DNA of 64,000 nt from Batillaria attramentaria (Eukaryota; Mollusca; Gastropoda; Batillariidae), in contig JACVVK020000016.1 of NCBI GenBank assembly GCA_018292915.2, forward strand, positions 2,096,001-2,160,000, written 5' to 3'. The notes below the pieces were generated by a model. That model had not been told where the DNA came from, searched no databases, and worked only from the letters and a program-made list of their open reading frames with translations. Below are positions 1 through 24,720 of this stretch, in pieces (positions within the stretch are counted from its first letter, which is position 1; each line of letters opens with the position of its first letter). The translations under genes and the position numbers were made by a program.

Positions 1-3000
1 TCTTCTACATTTGGCTATTGTGACGGTTATACTTTGTGGTATCTTTGTGGATGGGTGAAACCCACTAACATGCAGGCATAGCTGTCCCCTGCATTCCAAT
101 ATACTACATGTACCACCTTATCGTGTGGGTGTCTGCAGTCAATTTGCAAGATGTGTAGGTAGCTGTATCACACATAGCAGCATTTGCAGTAGCACTAGCG
201 TTTACCAAACAGTTTAGGTCAGTGCTTACAGAGTGAACTCAAAACTGCAACTACCCCATGAAGAGAATAAAATTGTCAGTTGGTGTGCAGATTTTTGACT
301 GTATAGAGTAGTGGATTTCACTTCTCAGATGTGTTAGCATTTTGTATGAAGCCTGTAGCTCTTTGGTCCGGAAACGTCCATGCTAGCTAGAAAGAAGAGA
401 ACTCTATTGAGACCTTCAAAACTGTTCCAGGTTGTGTTTAAGTCAGCATTAAAAAAAAAAAAAAATCAGCTGCTTACTTTGCTGTTAACACATATTTGCA
501 TGATGTATGACAATTGATATCTTACCAGGTAAATGTTGCTCATGTTAACTATTGAAGCAAGTATAATACTGTATTGGAAAATGAAGGAATACTTGCATCT
601 TGTGTAAGACCCATCCAGGACTGTTTTCAAGTTGTGAACTGTACTTTCCATAATATTTATTTTCTAATGGCAGAGTGAATTGCTGAATGGGTGTGTACAT
701 CCTACCGCTCATTTTGCAAAACAATTCTTTTTATTCACTCTCACTGTCTCTGACTGCCAGGTTTTTACTGTGTATTCTGCTGGCAGTATTGAGCAGCTGA
801 GAGTGTGGGGTGTCGAAGAATCTGTTTCTCTTGAATAGTGGTGCAGAGTCTGTGTCCTCTGAACGTGACCAGCATATTCATATTTTTGTCTGAAAGTTTT
901 GCACTGGTTGGTACGGGTTACAGTGCTGTAGGTTTGCACAGCGCTAGACGTTATATTGCTCATGTTATTGCTGTGCTTATTTTCTTGTGCGGTGCTGTGA
1001 GAAACTGTAATCTCACCCCGTGTGAAGTGCTTTGCATTGTAGTATGGATATTTTCCATCACTTTTCTTGGTATGTTAGGCTGTATGACTACATGTATTTA
1101 AATCCCCAGATCAAGTGTTTGATACATGCATTCCATACCCAGTGATAGTACCTGCCATGAGCAAGGCAGTGTGTCCTCACGGTGACCAGTGTTTGACTGG
1201 GCAGCTTGCTTGTATTAATGTATAAATCATGGGAGTCTGTTTCTAGTGCATACAGTATTGTGATGAGGGAGCCTTTGTGATGTGGTGTTCAGCAGATTAT
1301 GTGACACCCTGTGTCTGTAGTGGTCAGATGTGAAACAAACTTCTGGATGAGCAATTCTTTCCTACATGTAGACTAGTAATACCTGCAGTTGCGTTGTCTT
1401 GATTTTATAACACAGGCCATTCCAGTTAGTCAGGTTTCCTTTGAGTATCACTGACCATGTTTACTGATTAGATATAAAATGTACTTTCTAGGAGCGGAGT
1501 TCTGTCAGGAATATATATATGTCATGAGCAGCTCTTTCTTCCCAGAAACACTGTTCTAATCAGTCAGTCTGCAGTCTGTCTTAGTGCTCTCATATGACTT
1601 AACTGACTGTCCTTGGCTCAGTTTTACCTGGTACATTTACATGTACATGTACGTGTAAACTGTTTCATTTTTGGCTCACTTGTGTAACAAAGGGAGTCGG
1701 TGTAATAACCCTCCATCATCTGTCTGTCTCTGTGTGTGTCCCCCAAAACTTCCATTGTCATTTTCTCAGAATCTGTAATCAGCAGAGGCACCAGATGCTG
1801 ATAGACAGCAACAAGGCCTTTTCAAACATAACTATTTGAATGATCCTGACTCAAAGTCAAGGTCATTAAAGCTGTCTGTCTGGAAATTCAATATGGGCAA
1901 TTTCTCAGCATCTACAAAGACCAAAGGCATCAAACTTGCCATGATGATGGGCATTGTTAAGACCTTTACTGACATACCTGTATTCAATGACCTGGAGGCA
2001 AGGTCAGGGCCAAACAAGCTGTTCACGGAAAACTTAAAAAGACAATGTTAGCATTTTTTTCAGAAACAAACAAAAGCAGAGGCACCAAACTTCGGTTGAT
2101 GATAGACAGCTTGACCAAAAGCTCAAGGTCTTTAGAGCTGTCTGTTCTGAATTTGATGTTGGCATTTTCGCAGGTCCTACAGAGACCAGAGGCGTCAAAC
2201 TTGGCATAATGATAAGACGTTGAAAAGCTCTTTACTGACACATCTTGTTGAATGACTGCTGTCCAGGGGAAACTGTAACATTGCACTTTACTCAGAACCT
2301 ACCATAACCAGAGACACCTAACTTGACATGATGATAGACATTGATAAGTCCTTTACAGCCGTACTCTTTTGAATTACCTTGACCTGTTTCACAAGTGAGC
2401 CAAGTAGGCTTTAGCCTCTCTAGTTGAAATGTTTAGCCACCCAGGACATTTCTCCTATTATAGTTCCTACAGATATGATGCTGTGTGCAGGTAGTTCTAG
2501 GGCAGGATACAACAGATCACACCAGTGTGTACACAGTTGGCTATACATATTAATTCTCATCAACATTATAGCTGCTGTGACATCTTTTAATCACATCCTA
2601 CACAACACTGGCAACACTGCATCCAGTTGTTGTCTCAGCCATTGTCATTAGGTGCACATCTGCAGTGCACACTTCTGGACACTCTTCGTGTTGGCTACAC
2701 TTTTTTCTAAACCCATGTGACGGTCGCATTTGGTGATGCGTGTTTTTTGTCACACCCGTTGCACTCTATTGGGCACATATTTCCACAGATTCTGTGAGCC
2801 ACATCACCAGTGACATTGGCAGCACACATAAAGTCACATATTCATCGTGGAGTTGGTTGTGAATGCATTGTTAGGCACACCACTGTGGCATTATTTACTG
2901 TTCTAGTCACATCCACTTTTACACTGGCGACAGTCACTTATAGTCGGCTCCATTTCGACATGACTGTGCAGTAATAGTATGATGAACCCATTGTTAGTTT

Positions 3001-4001
3001 GGCGATAACACGGAGTGGCCACAGGCATTGTGACTTGTTTCTGCTATATGCACAGTGTCTGTGAAATGTCTGAAAGTGTTATGCGTGCCACCTGTGAAAC
3101 TGTGGTGTGATGTGTTCATGATGAAAGCAAACATTTAAGGTCTTGTGTCTGAGTGCTCTCTTGTCAGTGCCATGCCTTTACAGATGCCATCATTTTTCTT
3201 AGCCGTTTTATCACTCAGAGATGCTGAGCAAACACATTTCTGTCACTATGCGTGTAGTTCTTTGTCTCAGTATTTTTTTTTCCCCAGTCACTTCTCAGTT
3301 AAGAAATGATTTTTATTTATTTTTTTTTTTTTTAATCACTGTTCAAAGTAACAAACCTGTGGAACGTAGTAAAATATATTTAAGTCGTATGAGAGTTTGA
3401 AGGAACAACTGTGTTGTGCATACAGAAGTGAACATTTAGTGTTCCTCAGTCCGTTACCTCCGCTTATTAGTGATCCTCTCAGGTGCTTCATAGCAAATTC
3501 ATTATTTAGATATATATTCCATTGAGTATGGCATTGCTTGTCATAGTTAACGCCATCCATTCCATCTGCTTTTGTGTGCATATTGTCAGTAATAAACTCC
3601 TGATACTGTATGTATTCACCAAACAGTAAGTTGGCTTCATTAAGGACAGTTTCATTGAAAACAAATGGTTTCAAGGATCATAGTTGTGATAACATTGCGA
3701 ACACATAGCGCCAAAGAAAAAAATGGCTTGATGTGAACTTGGCAAATTTTGAAAGTTCTCTTCAATACTTCACACTGTTCTGCAGCAGTGAAAGTTTATT
3801 TCAAAGAATGCAACAGATGGTTTGTTGCGAGCACTGGTTGGTTCTTCTTAATTTTGATACGTACATGGCTTGACTGCAGTGTTTAAGTGATGGTTGGAAG
3901 TACAGAATAATTACTCACAGTCCATGGATATAACTAAGGATGTATGCAAGTGTTCAGCTTGCCCATAGTACCCATGGTTAACCCAGCCCCTGTATTTGCA
4001 G
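1..4001 (+). other. PLCB4 upstream intron
   Basis: Nothing coding is seen on either strand. The segment holds the repeat element at 1671-2424 and short A/T runs. Because exon a starts in phase 1, an earlier coding exon must lie to the left of the window. Confidence 0.6.
1671..2424 (+). mobile_element. Helitron/HINE-like tandem-cored repeat, copy 1
   Basis: It begins TTGGCTCACTTGTGTAACAA and ends with the inverted CACAAGTGAGCCAA, followed by a short hairpin (AGGC-TTTA-GCCT) and CTCTCTAG. The core is made of roughly 140-bp diverged tandem units (TTCTCAG, GCACCAAACTT, ATGATAGACA, TGACCTTGAC). Inverted subterminal repeats, a tandem core and a 3' hairpin before CTAG are the plan of DINE-1/HINE and bivalve pearl elements. 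The class assignment is inference; the family itself is clear from the three copies here. Confidence 0.65.
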
Positions 4002-15473
<11,472 letters not shown>

Positions 15474-18400
15474 AGTCTGCCGAGACAGGAGCCTGATGTG
15501 ATGATGACAGTGCAGTCTCCATGTACTTTCTTTGTTGGGATTCATCTCTTTAATGATATTATCTTTGACTTTTCATGCCCATTGATGCGTTGGACATTAC
15601 AAAGGCTCAAGGTGTAGAATTTGTGGTCATAGTGAGGGGACACATGTCCATTGTATCATAAGACTCGAGCAGTCACAGGACTGTGTGGTCGTGTAAACTG
15701 GCATGCGACTGAGCTAGCTTTTGGACAGATATTGTCTGTTTCCCCAGCTTGCCTTTGTTTAGTAGAGATCACGGTTTTATTAACTTGTTTTTGTTGATCG
15801 TTCCCTCATTGTTACTGGATTTGTTGCTGTTCACTGCCCAGTATCTAAAAATGCTTCCAGCATCAGCACTGAGCGTCATATAGATTGGTTTCGAACTATT
15901 AGTTTCTGCTGAGTTGAGGTTTCTAATTTGAAGGCGATATAAATCAGAAATTACTTGTTTGTTTTGTTTTGATAAGTCAAATGAATCAGTGATTGTCTCA
16001 TACATTCATTTGCATTACTAGTTGCTTTCTCCCTCCAGATGATCATGATACCCACTATGTCAGATAAAGAGCAAATTTGTGTGCAGACTTTTGTGTGATG
16101 AGTTGACCCTGTAAACAGTTTTGTTTTCCCAGCAAGACTCCTACTCCTATAAATGCAATTTGTGTAATGTCATAAGGCAATTATGGACTCAAAATTTGTT
16201 GATACTGACCTGCTTCTGATGCACAAGGATTTGTATCAGGTGATGAACTGTGTATGTTAATTTGGTTATAACAAAGATCTGCAACAAACCATGTGCGTTT
16301 GCAGCTCATTCTTAGGTCTGTGATCACTTTCTCTGGTTGAATGTTTATCATTTCATCTTGTCAGATTATATGATATGCATACGTCACCTAAAGTCAAATT
16401 TTTCTCTTTAATCTGTATTTGTATCTCTCTTTTATACTTTTCTCTTTCTACAATTTGTAATCAAAATTTAGTACATGCATTGTCTTAAATTTACTTCACT
16501 GTTGCTGAGTGTCATACTGTGTACATTGGTGCTTGTGTCGATGATGTTGATCTGGGTTTATTTTTATGTTTTTTTATGTTCGTTTTGCTAGCAATACTTT
16601 GTTAGAATGTAGTGCTGATCCAAGACAGAGCAAGCTGCTCCATCAGACTGAAGCAGAACTTCTCCTCACTGCCAGGTCTGAAATGAAAGAACCATGCTGT
16701 AGCTGATGGAAGAAGAACTTGTATCTTTTAGTTCAGTTTTTCAGCCGATCCAGATGACAGGTTCAGCTGCCTGAATTTTTTTTTTTTTTTTAAATCCTTT
16801 GTTTACTTTAATCCTTTAATTTGCACACAATAGCTGGAACTGTTAAAACCTGCTGTATTATTTTGCTTTTAGTTGATTTATGTAGTTTGTGTTTTGCATG
16901 CTGTGCCTGTTGGTAGAACAATGTTTGCTGGGCTGTTTTTCCAGGTCCCAGTCTAGTCAAAGATGAACACAGTCTGCATTAGTGAGTCCATGGTTTGTGA
17001 TTTACAGCTAATGCAGCAGTGAAATTCTTAGATCCACATTCAGGTGTTCACTTTGTAAGCACAATACTTGGTACTAAATGGTGAATTCATTTTTAAAAAA
17101 TTATCTTTTGTTGTGGCATTAGAATGGCAGAGTAACATTGTTCTGTATTCTATTTCTAAGAGGGTTCATAATAACAACAATCCCATTTTTATCTATTAAA
17201 AAATCATTAGCGGAAAGCAAATAATTTGTGATTTGTGGCCTTGTGGCCTTTCTCCATTGCCTATGTAATGTTAGCTTTAAACCCACACCAAATGAATAAT
17301 GGTCTGATGAATTGTATTCTTGGGGTGTTTTCCCCACAATAATGTACATGTACGTGCACAGAAAATTTGTTTTTGACATGTTGGCTTGTACAGCCCCAAA
17401 GTGATCTGACAAAAACTTTTTGCTTCACAGGCTGGTTCCTGTAAGATGTGTTGGTTTTATTGTACATTTGCATTGTGGAAGGATAGATGTAGCATTCTTG
17501 TAACGCCCCTTCACGCATCCCCAGTTTTGCAGGTTGATATTCACTTGGCAAAGGTATCTCATGTAATTTCTACAATACATGTATGTCCTGAAGCAGTGAA
17601 GCTTTAGGCACTTGTCTCAACAGATGCCCTTCTAAGGCATAAGGGACGCCCATTACAAGTGCAGTTTAAGATTTGGCAACCAAAAATGCATCTTAGGGTT
17701 TTGCAGAACTAGTGTTGATATACATGAGTGCTTCAGATATTTTGCAGGAGCAGTGAACAATAATTGAGTCTGTGGATACACACAGTCTCTTGCAGAGATC
17801 TCCCCAGTTTGACATGTTTGAGGCATTTTACTTAGTGACAGACTTTTTAAGGCAGATTATGGTAATTGGACACCTCCCCAACTTGCCCATGCATTTTATA
17901 GTCAGGTTAATTTTGCAAGCTGTCTGAATGTACTCTTCTGATGGTGCACACTTTAGATACGTAACCATGTCGCAGATCACACATCATATACGGATAATAC
18001 AGTAAAGTATGGTCCTTGGGCATGACAGTGATCACATTTCAACGTGTGCTCATAATTAGGTAAGCAGGAGAAACATGCCTGCCAATGTAGAGTTGAATTG
18101 TCTTTCTGTTTTAGCCTGGGCTTTACTCGGTAAATGCATGTGCAGTTTCATCTCATTGTAGTAGTGTTTAATGTTCTGCTCACTTTGTTTGCAGTAAAGA
18201 GTGTGAAAGATTCGTTGTATTTATCTTTATGAAGTAATTTTCATTGTATAAGCATGGAACGCAGTGTTCTCAGGGGTCACATTACAGATGTAGGAGAAAA
18301 CTTATAACAAAATGACATTGGTGTAATGTTTACTTGCTTTGGTCATCCTGTCCACTACGCATACACAAGTGAAGGTCCACACTGTATTTTCATATACTTG

Positions 18401-20950
18401 TAATTTACTGTAATGGTTCGACCATTTGACTGAATTTCTGGCATTACTTCTTTTCTTTTTTTTTTGTCCTAGACTTTTGGACTGCAGTATACTGTTTGAA
18501 ATCTGCTTTATGATATGATACGGAAGTTAAGTCGAAATGTACACAGATGTGGATACCCTGTTCCTTTCACAGTGGAGATTTGGACTTGGATCTGTATGAT
18601 GCAAGCTGTGTGGTATGCATGTCAGTCATACCAACTCGCTTTACTTAGCTGGCAGCTTGATGTCAGCCGTGATACTGGTTCTGATTTGTTTTGTATTAAT
18701 TGACAAGGAGTCCTGTGACCCCAGTCTTAACTTTGGCATGGGCATTTGGTTTGCCAGTATTTCATTCTCCCGTTTTTGTTTGTACTTTTTTCCCTACTAG
18801 TATGTGCAATAATTCATTTTGTTCCCACTCATTGTGCACAATGTGAAATTTATTGATTAATGGTGCAGTGTACACATAATGTCCTTTTTTATCTATCATG
18901 TGCCACCCCCATTCTTCTGTCAGTATTTTGCTTTACCATGAGAAAAGGCTTTGAATTATATTATTCCCCTTCCCCGCCTCCCCTCATTCTTTGTGATAAC
19001 AATGTATGTGCAATCTTGGCGGTACACCTTGAATGTTGTTTATACATATAAAACCATTTCCTGTTTATGTAGACATTTACTGTGGTCCTCCCTTCATGTT
19101 ACAGATAAAAGTGTTTTTGGTTGTTTTTCTTTTTGTTAAATATATATACATGTGTGGTACTGAACACAGAATCTGTTAGGTAATACTTTACACATCTGGT
19201 GAATGAATCTTAGCTTCAAAATACATTGTATTGTATACCAGGTACACACAGGTAAAACAGAACAAGGCTAAGAAACAGATTTTGCGTTTGTTTCTGGTAA
19301 TGTGCAGAATACCAGAGACCAGTGAACACAGAGGTGTGTGAATGAGCATTAATTTATACAGGTTTCTGACAGAAGTGTAAAGGTAAGTGTTAGTATTTTG
19401 GAGAAAAAAAAAGAAAAGAAGAAAAAGGTATTACTTATTCAAATGGTCACCTTAGCATAAAGTTTAGTAATATAGAGTGTATTGATGAAATATGTCTTGT
19501 CTGGGCAGGTTTGTTTATTCAGGGATTATAGCAAAGTTCAGTATTATCTGTACGTTTACCTAGGAGGTTTTAATGTTCATCTAAAATGCTCATCCACCTG
19601 TTTTATTGTAGCTGTTTTTTTGTTTTTGTTTTTTTTAATATATATATATATATATAACTGCTCAGAAGTCAGGGTAACAAGGGGAAGACTTTTTTAGCTG
19701 CATTTGTTTGTCAGTGGGAAGCATTGACCTTTTGGACTGAAATACAGTTAGTAGTGCAAAGCTACCTGTAGTTACACAATGGACCTACTTTGTTTTAGCT
19801 GAATGATATAGATGGCTGCTAGCTGCGGTTCTTTTAGAAGAGATAAGCGTGTTTAACATTTTTAATTGCATTTGTTCAATCTAGTCTAATAGTTACCGCT
19901 TAACATTTATAAGGGTGTCTACTCAGTCTTACCAGATATGGTGCATGTCAGTTATATTGAAGATTAGATCTTCCACCTGATTAGTCATACTGTCAGAAGA
20001 TCATTTTGAATCATATGAATGTATCTGTACAATAGCACTCTTCAGATGTAAACTTTCAGCAGATTTTTGCACATACTATCAGGTTTTGCTTTTACTTTTC
20101 GCTATTATCACCTCCGCTTGGTTCAGCCCCACAGACTGTGGCCTGTATTTAGCTAGCGAGGCTCCCCTTAATACTGTGAAGCATTTGTGCTTGTATGTTG
20201 AGTTTTCATTCAAAACAGCAAGCATGAATTAGCACCTCAAACTGCTGTCCACTGTTCGGAATTTTGATCTCACCCCAAACCATCCTTAACACAGGTGCTG
20301 CTCAAACTGAACAGTACAAGGGAAAGAAATATTAAGTTTCATGGGTTTAAAAGTACATGTCTAGTGTTGATATATTAGGTGTTTTTCTGTAAAATGCCTG
20401 CATTAGTAATAAATGGTTGGGCCATTATTCTTTTACAAAAATGTTGGTAAAAGGACTTTTCCCTTGACCTTTTCAATTGTAATATGAAACAGTTGAGATC
20501 CACAGGCAGAATGAATCCAAGAGTTTTTGTTTCTTTGATCAGGTCTTAAAGTATGGAAGAATATGTCTGCATACCACTACCGTCACTTGTACAAGAGTGT
20601 TGAAATGTGATCTTTGGAGTTTGATTGATGCTGTTGTGAGCAGATTATGATCGAACTCTGTGTACTGTAGGTATACGTGTGTGTACTGTGGTACTTGTTA
20701 TGTTCTCTTGGTAGACAATTGTAGACTGCTATGTTAGATCACATGCTCAACTTCACATCCTGTTTGTATTTGTTGATGAGCGTACAGTGCAGTATACACA
20801 AGGTTAGCTTTGTATTCATGACCTGTGTAGTTTGCACCTGATAATGCGTTTCTTATAGTATGGTCCTGTATGACAAGAAGATCTAGTCATTACCATGGTT
20901 GAAACTTTCTTGGTGCATGTAAATAGTAATATGAATGTAAATTTAGGATG
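15474..20950 (+). other. Probable long PLCB4 3'UTR and downstream sequence
   Basis: No coding exon is recognisable over about 5.5 kb. The sequence is AT-rich, mostly free of obvious transposon fragments, and contains a candidate AATAAA signal at 20408-20413. A 3'UTR of this length is known for signalling genes in animals, but the transcript end cannot be fixed from sequence alone. Confidence 0.4.
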
Positions 20951-20959
20951 CCTTTGATA

Positions 20960-21480
20960 AAGGTTTATGCCACACCCCAAGCTGCTTTTCTCTTTTGTTT
21001 GGTCCATTTACTGACAGGGAGGTGAAGTTTACTATTCTTCAGCGGATTTGTACCTGCTGGAAGAGAAGGCCGGGTGCAGACAGTGGTGTTGACCTGCTCC
21101 ACCAGCTCCACAGACACCAGCAGACAATCCTCTTCAGACTGAGGAGTGGCCAATTACTGAGCCACCCCAACCGACTCAACATTGCCCGCGCTAATGGATG
21201 TCCATGTAACACTGGATCCCAGACCCCAGAACACATCCTTCCATACTGTCCTGCCCATGATGCCTGGCCAGGGGGGGCACAGAGCTACTGTTGCAGCTTT
21301 GGGGTAGCTGTCATGACCTGGAGAAGACTGTGGGAGGCGACTGGGCAGCATATCTGATGCAACCAGACAATTGACCACAGAAGAAGCACCTGCTGCAGAT
21401 TGTCCACCTAACTGCATCAATCCATCAGTGCGTTACTGCAACAGATACTGCAAGTCGACTGACCCCCACAGTAACTGTAC
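20960..21480 (+). pseudogene. Decayed LINE 3' end (C-terminal CCHC-like region), plus strand
   Basis: The segment encodes LHRHQQTILFRLRSGQLLSH, then a Cys/His cluster CPCNTGSQTPEHILPYC. After a frame change it reads LWGSCHDLEKTVGGDWAAYL. Ordered R-L-R-(S/T)-G, CxC, QTPEHIL-x2-C and LWGS..DL are typical of the C-terminal tail of several non-LTR retrotransposon reverse transcriptases. Frameshifts and the missing reverse transcriptase show it is dead. A second fragment of the same family lies at 63630-63840. Confidence 0.6.
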
Positions 21481-22200
21481 GCCTCATAGGGTACAGGCTG
21501 GGGTTAGGGTTAGAAAACGCTATGATTTTCAGTGATCAGCATCATCGTGCACAGTATAATATAATTCTCTTCAGGTATCCGTTAACCCCAGTATGCATAT
21601 GTGTGTGTGTGTGTGTTGGGGGGAGGGGGGGGGGGGTCCTGCAGTTTTCAGTGAGGGTATCTTTGGAAGGACTGAAGAACACACTCAATTGTTAACACTG
21701 TGTTGGTATAGTTCGCCCATTTGTGTCATTTGCATCTGTAAATGCAATGCGACTGTCTAAACAACATAGCGATTGTGCCGTTACCACAAGGTAACCCCAA
21801 CCCTAAATCTAAACCTAACCTTAAACTGATCTAAGCAGGCGAACTCTACTAAATGAGCATGGCTGTGTTGGCATAGCTCACCCAATACGGTCCAGGGGTG
21901 CAAACTATACTGAGCATTATTAACACAGAAAACGCCTTCTATCACATACTCTACAACTGTGTTAAGAGGGACAACAACGTTAAACAGTAACTTACATAAG
22001 TTTGTACAAGTGCTGAACCTCTGATCGAACAGAACTGCACGGAACGGACACAAGAAAATATAGTTTATGAAGCAAAAGCATGTATACTGAGGCCACAGAA
22101 GTGGTTTCCTGTGGTTTTCCGGTATCCCACTGTCTCTGGTCTCTCTCTCTCTCTCTTAAAAAACAAACCAAAAAACAATCACACACACGCACACTTGAAA
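21481..22200. other. Intergenic sequence
   Basis: No gene seen. It contains a GT-rich run followed by poly-G near 21600-21636 and a CT-rich run near 22138-22157. Confidence 0.45.
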
Positions 22201-22379
22201 TACTAAAAAAAATCTTGTTTCATTGTGATTTCAAGTGACCAGGCTTGCCCCGGAATAACCTCACATAGGCGCCGGTGTACCCTAGCATGAATCTGCTCTC
22301 TCAGAGAAGAAGAAAAAAGAAAACATGCACACAAAAATACCAAAAACAACTTTTATTTCATTATGTGAAGTCAAGCAAC

Positions 22380-24330
22380 CACGCACGCCCTGGCATCAAG
22401 GTGATGTATTTATGCGGCAGGGTTCAAACCAAAAGTGGTCAGTGGCTGGGGTGATTGAAAGCGAGGTGATGAATTTATGCGCTGGTACGGCGGGGTTCAA
22501 ACCTGTAATGGTCAGTGGCTGCGGTGGAGATTATGAAGCGAGGTGCGAGGTGATGCGCTCCTGTGGCAGTGTTCAAACAAGTGATGGTCAGTGGCTGCGA
22601 TGGAGATTATGTAGTGAGGCGATGCGCTCGTACGGTGGGGTTCAAACCGAAACTGGACAGTGGCTGCGGTACGCACTCGTGCAGTGGTGTTCAAACCTGT
22701 ACTGGTCAGTGGCTGCAACGGAGATTATGTAGCGAGGTGATGCGCTCGTGCGGCAGTGTTCAAACCAAAAGTGGTCAGTGGCTGCGGTAGAGATTATGTA
22801 GCGAGGTGACGCACTCGTGCGGTGGTGTTCAAACCTGTACTGGTCAGTGGCTGCAATGGTGATTATGCAGCGAGGTGACACGCTCATGCGGCGGTGTTCA
22901 AACCTGTAATGGTCAGTGGCTGCGATTGAGATCATGTAGCGAGGTGATGCGCTCGAGCGGCAGTGTTCAAACAAGTGATGGTCAGTGGCTGCAATGGAGA
23001 TTATGTAGTGAGGTGATGTGCTTGTACGGCGGGGTTCAAACTGGAAGTGGACAGTGGCTGCGGTAGAGATTATGTAGCGAGGTGACGCACTCGTGCGGTG
23101 GTGTTCAAACCTGTACTGGTCAGTGGCTGCAATGGAGATTATGTAGCGAGGTGACACGCTCATGCGGCGGTGTTCAAACCTGTAATGGTCAGTGGCTGCG
23201 ATGGAGATCATGTAGCGAGGGGACGCGCATGTGCAGCGGGGTTCAAACCGAAAGTGGTCAGTGGCTGCAATGGAGATTATGTAGTGAGGTGATGTGCTCG
23301 TACGGCGGGGTTCAAACCAAAAGTGGACAGTGGCTGCGGTAGAGATTATGCAGTGAGGTGACGCACTCGTGCAGTGGTGTTCAAACCTGTACTGGTCAGT
23401 GGCTGCAATGGAGATTATGTAGCGAGGTGACACGCTCATGCGGCGGTGTTCAAACCTGTAATGGTCAGTGGCTGCAATGGAGATCATGTAGCGAGGTGAC
23501 GCGCATGTGCGGTGGGGTTCAAACCGAAAGTGGTCAGTGGCTGCGGTAAAGATTATGTAGCGAGGTGACGCACTTGTGTGGCGGGGTTCAAACTGGAAGT
23601 GGACAGTGGCTGCGGTAGAGATTATGTAGCGATTTGACGCGCTCGTGCTCGTGTTCAAACCTGTAATGGTCAGTGGCTGGAGATTATGTAGCAAGGTGAT
23701 GCGCATGTGCGGCGGAGTTCAAACCGAAAGTGGTCAGTGGCTGCGGTAGAGATTATGTAGCGAGGTGACGCGCTCGTGCGGCGGTGTTCAAACCTGTAAT
23801 GGTTAGTGGCTGCCGTAGAGATTATGTAGCGAGGTGACGCGCTCGTGCAGCGGGGTTCAAACCGGAAGTGGTCAGTGGCTGCGGTAGAGATTATGTAGCG
23901 AGGTGACACATGTGCTGCGGGATTCAAACCGAAAGTGGTCAGTGGCTGCGGTAGAGATCATGTAGCGAGGTGACGCGCTTGTGCGGCGGGGATCAAACCG
24001 GAAATGGTCATGACTGGTGGAAATTTAAAGCGAGGTGGTGTATTTATGTGGCGGGTTTCAGCACGAAATTGGTCAGTGGCTGCGGTAGAGATTATGTAGC
24101 GAGGTGACGCGCTTGTGCGGCGGGGATCTAACCGGAAGTGGTCGACTGGTTGAAATTTAAAGAAAGATGGGGTATTTATGCGGCGGGGTTTAAACCGTAA
24201 ATGGTCAGTGGCTGCAGTGGAGATATGTAGCGGTCGTGCGGCGGGGTTCAAACGGCCGGAAATGGTCATTGGCTGCGGTGGAGATTTAAAGCGAGGTGAT
24301 GCATATATGCGGTGGGGAGAGGCTGCGGTG
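22380..24330. repeat. 69-bp minisatellite with higher-order structure
   Basis: Around 25 units of about 69 bp, each with GGTCAGTGGCTGC, GATTATGTAGCGAGGTGA and a GTTCAAACC box. Unit positions 22773, 22842, 22911, 22980, 23049 and onward are exactly 69 bp apart. Variants recur every fourth unit (276 bp) between about 22842 and 23650. Units become diverged after 24000. Since 69 is divisible by 3, reading frames stay open on both strands (minus 22642-23706, 354 codons with a 23-residue period). Flanking sequence at 22200-22380 and 24330-24470 is itself a direct repeat (ACCCTAGCATGAATCTG). Confidence 0.95.
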
Positions 24331-24603
24331 GAGATATGCACAAACACACCCAAATGCCAATTGATACATCTTGCGTTTCATTATGTGATTTCAAACAAAA
24401 AGGCATGCCCTGGCATAACCTCGCATAGGCCCTGGCGTACCCTAGCATGAATCTGATCTCTTTGTAAAAAAACAAAACAACAACAAATGCACAGAAACAC
24501 ACACAAATACCAATAACATCTTATCATGAATAATAATAATAATAACTGTGTATCTTGTTTCAATATTTGAGAGATTTCAGTCAAGCCCCAGGTTAGTCAG
24601 TGG

Positions 24604-24720
24604 TCTCCCCTCCCCTGGATGTGTCTTCCCCGAACACTCATGGGTTACGCGAACTAGCCCCAGGTTAGTTCGGGCTAACCCATGAGTGTTCGGGGAAGAC
24701 ACATCCTGGTAGAGGGGAGA
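24604..24720. repeat. Perfect foldback hairpin (31-bp stem)
   Basis: Arms 24617-24647 and 24676-24706 are perfect reverse complements (core TTCCCCGAACACTCATGGG). The 28-nt loop contains a smaller GAACTA/TAGTTC stem. It sits at the left edge of the transposon-like segment 24721-25400. Confidence 0.92.

Noticed and set aside
22642..23706. 354-codon minus-strand ORF as a real repetitive protein gene
   Set aside because: It follows exactly from a 69-bp minisatellite whose unit is a multiple of three. Plus-strand frames are also open for several units, and there is no start context, splice signal or known domain.
22380..24330. CRISPR array
   Set aside because: The units are contiguous diverged tandem repeats without unique spacers, in an animal genome.
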